Positions 1-7,486 of a stretch of 14,629 bases of DNA are shown in pieces; the first letter of the stretch is position 1; each line of letters begins with the position of its first letter. Origin of the DNA: Betaproteobacteria bacterium (GTDB taxonomy: Bacteria; Pseudomonadota; Gammaproteobacteria; Burkholderiales; Rhodocyclaceae); assembly GCA_028065725.1 (NCBI GenBank), contig JAPTVL010000349.1, forward strand, positions 1 through 14,629, in the 5' to 3' direction. Under the pieces are notes generated by a model. The model saw only the letters and a program-made list of their open reading frames with translations. It had not been told where the DNA came from and made no database searches. The translations under genes were made by a program, and so were the position numbers.

Positions 1-117
1 TCACAGACCTCGCGTAGACCCACCTCAGACCTTCGGCAACTCAAAATCGCACCACGGCAGAAAACTCGACCACACTATGCGATCTCATCCAGACAATCGG
101 ACCTCAAGTCCGACAGG
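1..117. other. Left flank of unknown origin, with a 6-bp-stem hairpin
   Basis: This segment lies before the point where PglX similarity begins. Frame 1 is open from the first base, but the translated residues (rich in S, R, K, T and Q) do not resemble the PglX region expected there. The first 120 bases contain 66 G or C, against about 68% in the pglX segment just downstream. Positions 97-102 (tcggac) and 108-113 (gtccga) form a perfect 6-bp inverted repeat around a 5-base loop. The segment could be the outer end of an insertion sequence or a deletion scar. No transposase frame is visible in so short a stretch, so the identity is open. Confidence 0.4.
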
Positions 118-387
118 CTGCTAGCGGCCTACTACCTGGAGATGAAGGACAACGAAGGCTGGGAGCCCGCTCGCCTGCAGCCGCTTCTCGCCGGCCTGCT
201 GGAGTTGGCGCCCTGGCTGGAGCAGTGGCACAACGAGATCGACCCCGCGTACGGCGAGCGCATGGGCACGTACTACCGGGGCTTCGTAAACGAAGAAGCT
301 CGCGCGCTGGGGTTCACGTTGGACGATCTTCGTGCCTGGAAGCCGGCCGCAGGCACCATCAAGCGGGGGAGGAAACCTAAATCATGA
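118..387 (+). pseudogene. pglX: C-terminal remnant of BREX type 2 adenine methyltransferase PglX
   Basis: The frame encodes the extreme C-terminus of PglX, the adenine-specific DNA methyltransferase that marks host DNA in BREX type 2. The recognisable part runs from LLAAYYLEMKDNEGW through a leucine-rich stretch (RLQPLLAGLLELAPWLEQWH) to the DPAYG motif and the final LGFTLDDLRAW segment. From memory, this is how type 2 PglX proteins end. Full-length PglX is over 1,000 residues, and nothing of the methyltransferase catalytic domain is here. Upstream of about base 118 the frame stays open but loses similarity, so the gene appears truncated rather than simply cut by the window edge. The only ATG is at 142 (81 aa) and has no well-spaced ribosome binding site. 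The stop overlaps the next start in ATGA (384-387). The alternative is that pglX continues upstream with an unusual divergent stretch. Family assignment is by recollection of the conserved tail, not by a search. Confidence 0.7.
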
Positions 388-809
388 CGGTCGACTACGT
401 CGCCGCCGCACGACGCCACATCCGCGACGCGCACCTGCTGCAACACGCTGGGCGACTGGCGAACGCAGGACAGTTGTTCGGCATCTGCGTGGAATGCGGC
501 TTGAAGTCGCTTCTTGTTCGCGGCGGCGCACCTGTTGATGGCACGGGAAATCTGATGCAGCCGTTTCGCGAGCACCTGCCCTTGTTGGGGACGCTGGTCA
601 CTGGACTCATGACACTGCCCGACGGCCGTGCTGCGAGCACTCTGCAGAGTCGTCTCCCCAACCTGGCCTCGCTGGCGAACTGGAAGATCGATCATCGGTA
701 CTGGAGTGAATCGGCGATCCCGCTGTCGGGTTCGCTGCAGGCCTGGGAGTGGGCCGCCTTGGAAATGGATGCGCTGCTGGATGACGCGGCAGCGGGAGGA
801 GTGCTGTGA
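384..809 (+). CDS. Small helical HEPN-like protein, accessory cassette gene 1
   Basis: This is a 141-residue, mostly alpha-helical protein. Its pattern suggests a HEPN-fold member: an N-terminal helix with RHIRDAHLL (residues 11-19), a central ANAGQLFGICVECGLKSLL helix (26-44), FREHLPLL (61-68), and the segment NWKIDHRYWSE (99-109) that recalls the W-x-x-D-x-RY stretch of many HEPN proteins. The Rx4-6H ribonuclease motif expected late in HEPN toxins is not evident. The only R/H spacing of that kind is near the N-terminus (R11, H17). A structural or partner role is therefore as likely as RNase activity. The start is supported by a strong Shine-Dalgarno (gggggagga, 365-373) inside the pglX tail and by the ATGA overlap with the pglX stop. 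The gene overlaps the next one by four bases in GTGA. The fold is an inference from residue pattern. The function is unknown. Confidence 0.6.
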   Translation: MTVDYVAAARRHIRDAHLLQHAGRLANAGQLFGICVECGLKSLLVRGGAPVDGTGNLMQPFREHLPLLGTLVTGLMTLPDGRAASTLQSRLPNLASLANWKIDHRYWSESAIPLSGSLQAWEWAALEMDALLDDAAAGGVL

Positions 810-2218
810 TAACAGGATGCAACTTCAATCAGGCGTTGGTGCGTGCCGCGCTGGCACTGCAGGATGAGCGGCTGCCCTCACAGTGGCCAGTGGCGATCGT
901 TCGCGACATCTATGGGCGGCTGCGCTTTGCTGTTGACGCCTGGCGGCCTCTGGCGGAAGGGGAACAACCAGAGGAGCCACGCACCGAGGTGCGGCCCGAC
1001 GAGGTGTATCCCGCCGCAGCGCTGCAGCTGCTGACCGAAGCAGCTGCAAGCCTGGCGCCCTACGCCACGGCACCAGCGGTGCTATTCAGGGACGACTTCT
1101 CGAATCCGGCGTCGCTGTTCCAGCACCGTGACTGGCATCAGACGATCGTCACGGTTCCCGCCTCGACGGCCAATGACGGCAGCGAGGTACCACCCCGAGA
1201 CATCACCGTACGCCTGCTGGACCGCCAAGTGGTGGGCCAGGACTGGCTACGTACCAACCGTTTCGCAGAGCAGGGCCATCCCCCGCGTGTGGTGTTCTAC
1301 GGGCTCAAGGGTGGCGTCGGTCGCTCCACGGCGCTGGCGATTTTCGCCTATCGGCTGGCCCGCGACGGCAAGCGCGTGCTGCTGATCGACTTCGATCTGG
1401 AGTCACCGGGTCTGGCCGGCTTGCTGCTTCCCCCAGAACGGGTTGCTTCCTACGGGCTGGTGGACTGGTTTGTCGAAGACGCGGTAGGGCAAGGTGATGT
1501 GGTGCTGCGTGACATGGTCTCGGTCAGCCCCTTGGCTGACAACACCCAGGGCTCGATCCGGGTCGCCGCGGCGATGGGCCAAGGAGAAACTGCCTATCTG
1601 AGCAAGCTGGCGCGCGCGTACGTCGATGTTCCCTCAAAGGATGGACCGCAGACTTTCGCCGACCGAATGCTGAAGATCACGGGATTGCTCGAGGCGCAAG
1701 AGCAACCCGACATCGTGGTCATTGATAGTCGTGCAGGGTTGCACGACGTCGCTGCCGTGGCCATCGGCAGCATGGCTTCGGTCGCCCTGCTGTTTGCCAC
1801 TGACTCGCCTCAAAACTGGCAAGGGTATCGGCAGTTGTTCATGCATTGGCAACAACGTCCAGAGGTACTGCGCCAGGTGCGCGACCGCATCGTCATGGTT
1901 CAAGCGCTCTTTCCAGAAAGTGATCAGGTGGAGCGGGCCAGCCGTTTCGTTCAGAACGCCTGGGAGGTGTTCCACGAGCTGGTCTACGACCAGTTGGAGC
2001 CTGGCGTCGAAGCGCCGATAGACGCGTTCACGTTCGATCTGCACAGCGAGGACGCGCCGCACTTTCCGATGAGGGTGCGCTGGAACGCTCGCTTTCAAGA
2101 GTTCAACCCCCTGCTGGGCCGCAGTGCTGGCGGCGTAGACGACACCGACATCGATCTAGCCTTCGGACCGTTCGTGCAGGAAGTGATTGACGCCCTGCCG
2201 GAGTTAACGAATGGCTGA
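806..2218 (+). CDS. KGGVGR-motif MinD/ParA-like ATPase, accessory cassette gene 2
   Basis: This is a 470-residue protein. The first ~160 residues form an uncharacterised domain, followed by a SIMIBI-class (MinD/ParA/CobQ) P-loop domain. The Walker A motif is GLKGGVGRST at 166-175. The signature lysine (K168) is kept, but the invariant second lysine is an arginine (R173), giving the KGGVGR variant known as a named subgroup of these ATPases. Strand VLLIDFDLESPG (191-202) matches the switch/Walker A-prime region, and IVVIDSRAGL (303-312) matches Walker B. The start is a GTG at 806 with Shine-Dalgarno gggagga (794-800), and it overlaps the previous stop in GTGA. The 3' end overlaps the next gene by 8 bases. 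Relatives such as MinD and ParA dimerise on ATP binding. Whether this protein hydrolyses ATP or only binds it is unclear from the arginine substitution. It probably works with its two neighbours, possibly as a switch in phage sensing. That role is inference. Confidence 0.88.
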   Translation: MITGCNFNQALVRAALALQDERLPSQWPVAIVRDIYGRLRFAVDAWRPLAEGEQPEEPRTEVRPDEVYPAAALQLLTEAAASLAPYATAPAVLFRDDFSNPASLFQHRDWHQTIVTVPASTANDGSEVPPRDITVRLLDRQVVGQDWLRTNRFAEQGHPPRVVFYGLKGGVGRSTALAIFAYRLARDGKRVLLIDFDLESPGLAGLLLPPERVASYGLVDWFVEDAVGQGDVVLRDMVSVSPLADNTQGSIRVAAAMGQGETAYLSKLARAYVDVPSKDGPQTFADRMLKITGLLEAQEQPDIVVIDSRAGLHDVAAVAIGSMASVALLFATDSPQNWQGYRQLFMHWQQRPEVLRQVRDRIVMVQALFPESDQVERASRFVQNAWEVFHELVYDQLEPGVEAPIDAFTFDLHSEDAPHFPMRVRWNARFQEFNPLLGRSAGGVDDTDIDLAFGPFVQEVIDALPELTNG

Positions 2219-3680
2219 CCCGAACGAGTTGCGCATCGCACTACGCGAGTCCCTGCCGGCGGTGGACCAGGCAGGAGCTGCCGATACGCGCAGTCCTGCA
2301 TTCACGTTTGTGCCGCCGAGCCATGCGAAGGCGCTGGACGTGGACAGCAGCGTAGTCGAGGGTATCAGGGGTGCGGGCAAGAGTTTTTGGTGGATGCACC
2401 TCGCATCACCCGAACACCGGCGCTACATCGCAGCGGCCTTTCCGGACATCCGCCTTGGCTCGGCAATCGAGGCCGTGCAGGCTTTTGGCGCCCAGAGCGT
2501 CTCGACCAGGGCGCCAAGCCCGGATGTGCTGGCCGCCTTGTTGACGAGCCACCCGGCCCGCGCCATCTGGCGGACCGTGCTGGCCCACAACGCCGGGTTT
2601 GGCGAGCCGTTTCCGACAACCACCAAGTGGTCTGACCGCGTGCGCTGGGTGGCCGAGCACCCAGAGGAATTCGATGAGCTGCTTCGAGCCAAGGATACCG
2701 AGCTCGACACGAGGGGCCAGTCGCTTGTTGTTCTTTTCGATGCGCTAGACCGGCTGGCTGACGACTGGGCCACCATTCGCCCGCTCTCTCGCGCGCTCCT
2801 GCAGCTGGCCTTGGATGTTCGATCGACGCGACGCATCCGATTCAAGGTATTCCTTCGACCCGACATGTTGCAGGACCGGGAGATCATCGGTTTCCCTGAC
2901 GCGTCAAAGCTGTTGGCCCGCAAGGCCGATCTCCGGTGGCAGCGCGCTGATCTCTACGCACTGATGTTTCAGTGTGCGGCCAATGCAGCCAATGGGGGCG
3001 CTGCGTTTCGACAATTGGCGGCGGAGGCAACAGGCCAAGCGTTCGCGTCGGACGAACAAGGGTGGTTTCTGCCTCGTGCCTTGCGTTCTGACGAAGAGCT
3101 GCAGGAGCGTCTGTTCGAGCGACTGGCCGGCAAGGCGATGGCGTCAGGCCCCAGCGGATACAAGCGTGGGAAGCCATATACCTGGCTCGTCAACCACCTG
3201 CTCGACGGGCTCGGACAGGTCAGCCCACGAAGTTACTGCGCAGCCGTCCGACATGCTGCCGAGCACACGCCCGCGGATGCAACGACGGCCCTTCACTTCC
3301 GCGCGATTCAAGCCGGTGTGCAAGCGGCATCAAGAATCCGCGTAAACGAGGTGATCACTGAGGACTACCCGTGGATCGAGTTCGTGATGCAGCCGCTGCG
3401 GGGCAAGGTGACAGTACCTTGCGCATCGAGTGAGTTCGAACGCCTTTGGGACAAGGAAAAGACGATCGAGCGGTTGAAGGATCAACTCGCTAGCTCAGGC
3501 GCCACGGTAAAGCTGCCGCCGCAGAGCCTGAGTCTCGGTCTCGGGGCGAACGGTCTGTTGGATGACCTTCAATCACTGGGCTTGATCGAACGCCTGCGCG
3601 ATCAGCGCATTCAGATGCCGGACGTCTATCGCATCGGCTTCGGCTTTGGCCGTCGTGGCGGCCTCAAACCGCTGAAGTGA
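2211..3680 (+). CDS. P-loop ATPase (STAND/AAA-like), accessory cassette gene 3
   Basis: This is a 489-residue protein with a Walker A motif GIRGAGKS at residues 51-58, followed by FWW. The probable Walker B strand is LVVLFDALDRL (about 171-181), with the D-x-x-D arrangement seen in STAND and KAP-type NTPases. A following strand, RIRFKVFLRPDM, ends in an arginine and could hold a sensor residue. The C-terminus (about 450-489: GLLDDLQSLGLIERL, then PDVYRIGFGFGRRGGLKP) looks like a winged-helix module ending in a conserved glycine/basic tail. The ATG at 2211 overlaps the preceding stop by 8 bases and has a modest ggag (2200-2203) seven bases upstream. The stop is followed by a 107-base gap before pglY, so this gene closes the cassette. 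No nuclease, membrane or toxin domain is visible. The family name is uncertain, but the P-loop ATPase call is firm. Confidence 0.78.
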   Translation: MADPNELRIALRESLPAVDQAGAADTRSPAFTFVPPSHAKALDVDSSVVEGIRGAGKSFWWMHLASPEHRRYIAAAFPDIRLGSAIEAVQAFGAQSVSTRAPSPDVLAALLTSHPARAIWRTVLAHNAGFGEPFPTTTKWSDRVRWVAEHPEEFDELLRAKDTELDTRGQSLVVLFDALDRLADDWATIRPLSRALLQLALDVRSTRRIRFKVFLRPDMLQDREIIGFPDASKLLARKADLRWQRADLYALMFQCAANAANGGAAFRQLAAEATGQAFASDEQGWFLPRALRSDEELQERLFERLAGKAMASGPSGYKRGKPYTWLVNHLLDGLGQVSPRSYCAAVRHAAEHTPADATTALHFRAIQAGVQAASRIRVNEVITEDYPWIEFVMQPLRGKVTVPCASSEFERLWDKEKTIERLKDQLASSGATVKLPPQSLSLGLGANGLLDDLQSLGLIERLRDQRIQMPDVYRIGFGFGRRGGLKPLK

Positions 3681-3787
3681 TCGATGCCAATTCAAGTCGA
3701 CGACTACGTTGTGACGCGTCCTACCCATAACTTCGCCTCGACACTGCGCCTGCGGCAAGACACAGACTGCAGGAAAGGAACAGCCAG
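3681..3787 (+). promoter_or_regulatory. Gap between accessory cassette and pglY, with pglY ribosome binding site
   Basis: This is the only non-overlapping junction between 384 and 13498. It contains a strong Shine-Dalgarno (aggaaagga, about 3771-3779) eight bases before the pglY ATG, and a small inverted repeat agtcg/cgact around one base (3695-3705). I looked for a sigma70 promoter and found no pair with acceptable spacing. The ttgtga at 3709-3714 has no -10 at 16-18 bases. Independent transcription of pglY is therefore possible but not shown. Confidence 0.4.
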
Positions 3788-6700
3788 ATGCCGCTGCTAA
3801 GAGACCTGATCACTATCCCCGAGCGCGTGCATCAGGGCGACTTCGTCCTGCAGCTCACGAAAGGGGTCACCGAGCCAGAACAGACGCTGCGCGACTACGT
3901 GGTGACGCCGCAGCTGCTCGATGCGTTCAACAACGCCCTGGGCTTCATCCAGCAGGCCGTGCAGACGGCGAGCAGCAAGGCCGCCTACCTTCATGGCAGC
4001 TTCGGCTCCGGCAAGAGCCACTTCATGGCGGTGCTGAACCTGCTGCTGGCCGGCAACACGCAGGCGCGTTCGATCCCCGAGCTAGCTGATGTGGTGGCGC
4101 GCCACAGCTGGACGCATGGCCGCAAGTTCCTGCTGGTGCCGTATCACATGATCGGCGCGCGGGACATGGAATCGGCCATCCTCGGCCAGTACGCCGAGTT
4201 CGTGCGCAAGAAGCACCCCGACGCACCGGTGCCCGGTTTCTACCTGGCCGAGGGCCTGTTCAAGGACGCGCGCGAGCTGCGCGAGCGCATGGGCGACGAA
4301 CGCTTCTTCGCGGACCTGAACAAGGGCGCTGGCGGCGTCGGCGATGGCGGTGGCGGCTGGGGCGAGCTGGAGAGCGGCTGGGACGCCGCCAGCTTCGAGG
4401 CGGCCATGCTGGAGCCGCCCAACGGCGAGGAGCGCGCGCGCCTCGTGGGCGACCTGATCACGCAGTACTTCTCTGCGTACCGCAGCCTGGCCGGCAGTGG
4501 CGAGTCGTTCGTCTCGCTCGACGACGGACTCAGTATCATGAGCCGTCATGCCCAGGCACTGGGTTACGACGCGGTCATCCTGTTCCTCGACGAGCTGGTG
4601 CTCTGGCTCGCGAGCCACGCTGCCGATGTCAACTTCGTAAGCCGCGAGGGCACCAAGCTGGTCAAGCTGGTGGAGGCCACCAATGCCGAGCGGCCCGTGC
4701 CGCTGATCAGTTTCGTCGCGCGCCAGCGCGACCTGCGTGACCTCGTGGGCGAGAACCTCGCCGGCTCGGTGCAGTTGCAGTTCAGCGATGTGCTGAAGCA
4801 CTGGGAGGCGCGTTTTCACCGCATCACGCTGGAAGACCGCAACCTGCCGGCCATCGCCGAGAAGCGCGTGCTGCGCCCGGTGGACGAGGCCGCGCGGCAA
4901 ACGCTGCAGACCACGTTCGACGACGTGATGAAGATGCGCAAGGACGTGCTCGACACCTTGCTCACCACCACGGCCGACCGGGAGATGTTCCGCAAGGTCT
5001 ATCCGTTCAGCCCGGCGCTGGTGCAGACGCTGATCGCCGTCTCGGCGGCGCTGCAGCGCGAGCGCACCGCGCTGAAGCTGATGCTTCAGTTGCTCGTGGA
5101 CCGCCGCGCGGATCTGGAACTCGGGCAACTGATCCCGGTAGGCGACCTGTACGACGCTATCGCCGATGGCGACGAGCCGTTCTCGGAAGGCATGCGCCTG
5201 CACTTCGACAACGCAAAGCGCCTGTACAACCAGCGGCTGCTGCCCATGCTGGAGCGCAACCACGGCGCCACCTGGGAGGCCATCAAGCTCGGCCAAGCGG
5301 ACCCGACCGCGGCCAAGAATCTGCGCAACGACGCGCGGCTGCTCAAGACACTGCTGCTCGGCGCACTGGTGCCCGAAGTGGAATCGCTCAAGGGCCTGAC
5401 CGCGCAGCGCCTGGCTGCGCTGAACCACGGCACCTTCCGCTCGCCCATCCCGGGGCGGGAGGCGCAGGACGTGCTGCGCAAGTGCCGCGACTGGGCCAGC
5501 GAAATCGGCGAGATCAAGATCACCGAGGACCAGAACCCGGTGATCTCGATCCAGGTCACCGGCGTCGACATCGAGCCTATCCTGCGTGCCGCCGAGGCCA
5601 ACGACAACGCCGGCAACCGGCGCAAGAAGATTCGCGAGATCCTGTTCGAGCAACTGGGCATTCAGGACGCCGGCGGGCTGTTCACGAATTACGAATTCGT
5701 GTGGCGCGGCACGCGGCGTGAAGTCGAACTGCTGTACGAGAACGTTCGCGAGATGACCGACGACCGCCTGCGTGGCCGCTCGGGCACCTGGTCGGTGGTG
5801 ATTGACTTTCCGTTCGACGACGCGAACTTCGGTCCGGCGGATGACCTGGCGCGCCTTAGCGCCTACCGCGGCGGCGATACGCAAACGCTCGTGTGGCTGC
5901 CATCCTTCCTTAGCAATAAGGCGCTGGCCGACCTCGGCCGATTGGTAGTGCTCGACTACATCCTGCAAGGCGACCGCTTCGACAACTACGCTGCGCACCT
6001 GTCATTCGTCGACCGTGTGCAGGCCAAGGCACTAGCCAGGAATCAACTCGATCAGTTGCGGATCAAGCTCCGGTCGCAGCTCGAAGTGGCCTACGGGATC
6101 AGCACCGAGCCGCAGGACGCTGTGAGCAATCCGCTTACGGCGGACCAGCAGTTTCAGTCGCTGGACCCGACGCTGTCGCCGCGCCCTCCCGTGGGCGCCG
6201 ACTTCCGCAGCGCCTTTGAGAGCCTGCTGGGCCAGTTGTTCGCCCACCAGTACCCAGCACATCCGGAGTTCGACACCGAGATCAAGGCGAGCGTCATCAA
6301 GAAGGTCTGGCCCGAAGTGCAGAAGGCCATCGAATCGCCTGGCCAGCGCGGGCTCGTGCAAGACAGCTCGACACGGAAGCTGGTACGCGCCGTAGTGAAC
6401 CCCTGCCAGCTCGGGCAGATGGGCGAGACCCACCTGCTGATCGAGCCGCACTGGCAGTCGCGATTCGGGCAGAGCCACGCGCGCGACGGCGGCGGGCCGA
6501 TTACGGTGGCCAAGCTGCGTCGCTGGATCGACACCCCGGTGCCAATGGGACTGCCGATCGAGCTGCAGAACCTGATCATCCTGGCGTACGCCGCGTCCAC
6601 CAACCGCCGCTTCACGCTGCGCGGCGGGCCGGTCGAGCCCACCATCGACAGCCTGTCCGACGACCTGGAGTTGAAGGAACAGGCGCTGCCCAACGCCGCC

Positions 6701-7486
6701 GACTGGCAGACGGCGCTGCAGCGTGCCTCCAGCCTCTTCGGCCTGACGCTCGCGCAGACGCTCAATGCGGCCAACGTCGGCCGCCTAGTCGATGACGTGA
6801 AGCAAGCGGCCAGCGGGAGGCGCGAGGCGGTGGGCCGGCTAGTCGCACAGGTCCGTGACCGGTCGAACCGCTATGCAGCGGGCGCCACCGGTGCCCGCCA
6901 GCAGTCGGCGGAATCTGCGCAAGCGCTGCTGGCCACGCTCACGCAGGCTGCGGAAGGCGATGTCGTGACGTCGCTGGCCACCGCAACCCTGAATACCTCG
7001 GAGGCGGCGGTGAGCCGCACCCTCGGCCAGGCGCAGGCGTGCGCCGATGCCCTCACCAACGGCAACTGGCAGTTGTTCGACGTGGTCCGCGATCTCGGGG
7101 ACCATCGGCGCGAAGCGGCGGCCGGAATCATGACGCGCCTCGCCGAGGTGCTGACCGCCGACGAGCATGTCGTCCCGCTCAAGTCGCGTCTGGCAGAGCT
7201 TGAACGAGACGCCATGCAGTTGCTCGCGGCCGCTGCGCCCGTGCAGCCGCCCGCACCTGCACCGGTGCCGCCTGGCGGGAGTACTGCACCCACGCCACTG
7301 CCCCCGGTTCTGCCACCCGCGCCGGGCTTCAACGGCCCGGAGGTGGTGGAAGAGAAGCAGGCGCTTCATCTGACAGGCGCCGCCGCAGTGGCGGAGCTGG
7401 ATGACCTGAAGGCGCGCATCGCACGCGACCGCGATCTGGAACTCACCCTCAGCTGGCGGCTTGAGCGCAAGGGCACCAAGCTATGA
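3788..7486 (+). CDS. pglY: BREX type 2 ATPase PglY
   Basis: PglY is the large P-loop ATPase of BREX type 2, the counterpart of BrxC in other types. It is required for phage exclusion, and its biochemical step is unresolved. The 1232-residue length fits the family. The N-terminus (LLRDLITIPERVHQGDFVLQL, residues ~4-24, then LRDYVVTPQLLDAF) is characteristic. Walker A is GSFGSGKS at 70-77 and Walker B is AVILFLDEL, with D268 and E269 as the catalytic pair. A glycine-rich insert (about 179-195) interrupts the ATPase domain, and a proline/alanine-rich linker (about 1148-1180) precedes a short charged C-terminal segment. ATG 3788 has a good ribosome binding site, and upstream sequence gives no better start. 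The stop overlaps the pglZ start in ATGA, so the two are translationally coupled. This name was chosen over brxC because of the N-terminal sequence and the type 2 neighbours. Confidence 0.93.
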   Translation: MPLLRDLITIPERVHQGDFVLQLTKGVTEPEQTLRDYVVTPQLLDAFNNALGFIQQAVQTASSKAAYLHGSFGSGKSHFMAVLNLLLAGNTQARSIPELADVVARHSWTHGRKFLLVPYHMIGARDMESAILGQYAEFVRKKHPDAPVPGFYLAEGLFKDARELRERMGDERFFADLNKGAGGVGDGGGGWGELESGWDAASFEAAMLEPPNGEERARLVGDLITQYFSAYRSLAGSGESFVSLDDGLSIMSRHAQALGYDAVILFLDELVLWLASHAADVNFVSREGTKLVKLVEATNAERPVPLISFVARQRDLRDLVGENLAGSVQLQFSDVLKHWEARFHRITLEDRNLPAIAEKRVLRPVDEAARQTLQTTFDDVMKMRKDVLDTLLTTTADREMFRKVYPFSPALVQTLIAVSAALQRERTALKLMLQLLVDRRADLELGQLIPVGDLYDAIADGDEPFSEGMRLHFDNAKRLYNQRLLPMLERNHGATWEAIKLGQADPTAAKNLRNDARLLKTLLLGALVPEVESLKGLTAQRLAALNHGTFRSPIPGREAQDVLRKCRDWASEIGEIKITEDQNPVISIQVTGVDIEPILRAAEANDNAGNRRKKIREILFEQLGIQDAGGLFTNYEFVWRGTRREVELLYENVREMTDDRLRGRSGTWSVVIDFPFDDANFGPADDLARLSAYRGGDTQTLVWLPSFLSNKALADLGRLVVLDYILQGDRFDNYAAHLSFVDRVQAKALARNQLDQLRIKLRSQLEVAYGISTEPQDAVSNPLTADQQFQSLDPTLSPRPPVGADFRSAFESLLGQLFAHQYPAHPEFDTEIKASVIKKVWPEVQKAIESPGQRGLVQDSSTRKLVRAVVNPCQLGQMGETHLLIEPHWQSRFGQSHARDGGGPITVAKLRRWIDTPVPMGLPIELQNLIILAYAASTNRRFTLRGGPVEPTIDSLSDDLELKEQALPNAADWQTALQRASSLFGLTLAQTLNAANVGRLVDDVKQAASGRREAVGRLVAQVRDRSNRYAAGATGARQQSAESAQALLATLTQAAEGDVVTSLATATLNTSEAAVSRTLGQAQACADALTNGNWQLFDVVRDLGDHRREAAAGIMTRLAEVLTADEHVVPLKSRLAELERDAMQLLAAAAPVQPPAPAPVPPGGSTAPTPLPPVLPPAPGFNGPEVVEEKQALHLTGAAAVAELDDLKARIARDRDLELTLSWRLERKGTKL

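Noticed and set aside
4082..5998. 638-residue open frame on the minus strand inside pglY
   Set aside because: It is antisense to a gene with intact ATPase motifs and is explained by high third-position GC. Its composition is low-complexity (Q, H, R, V, A) with no domain.
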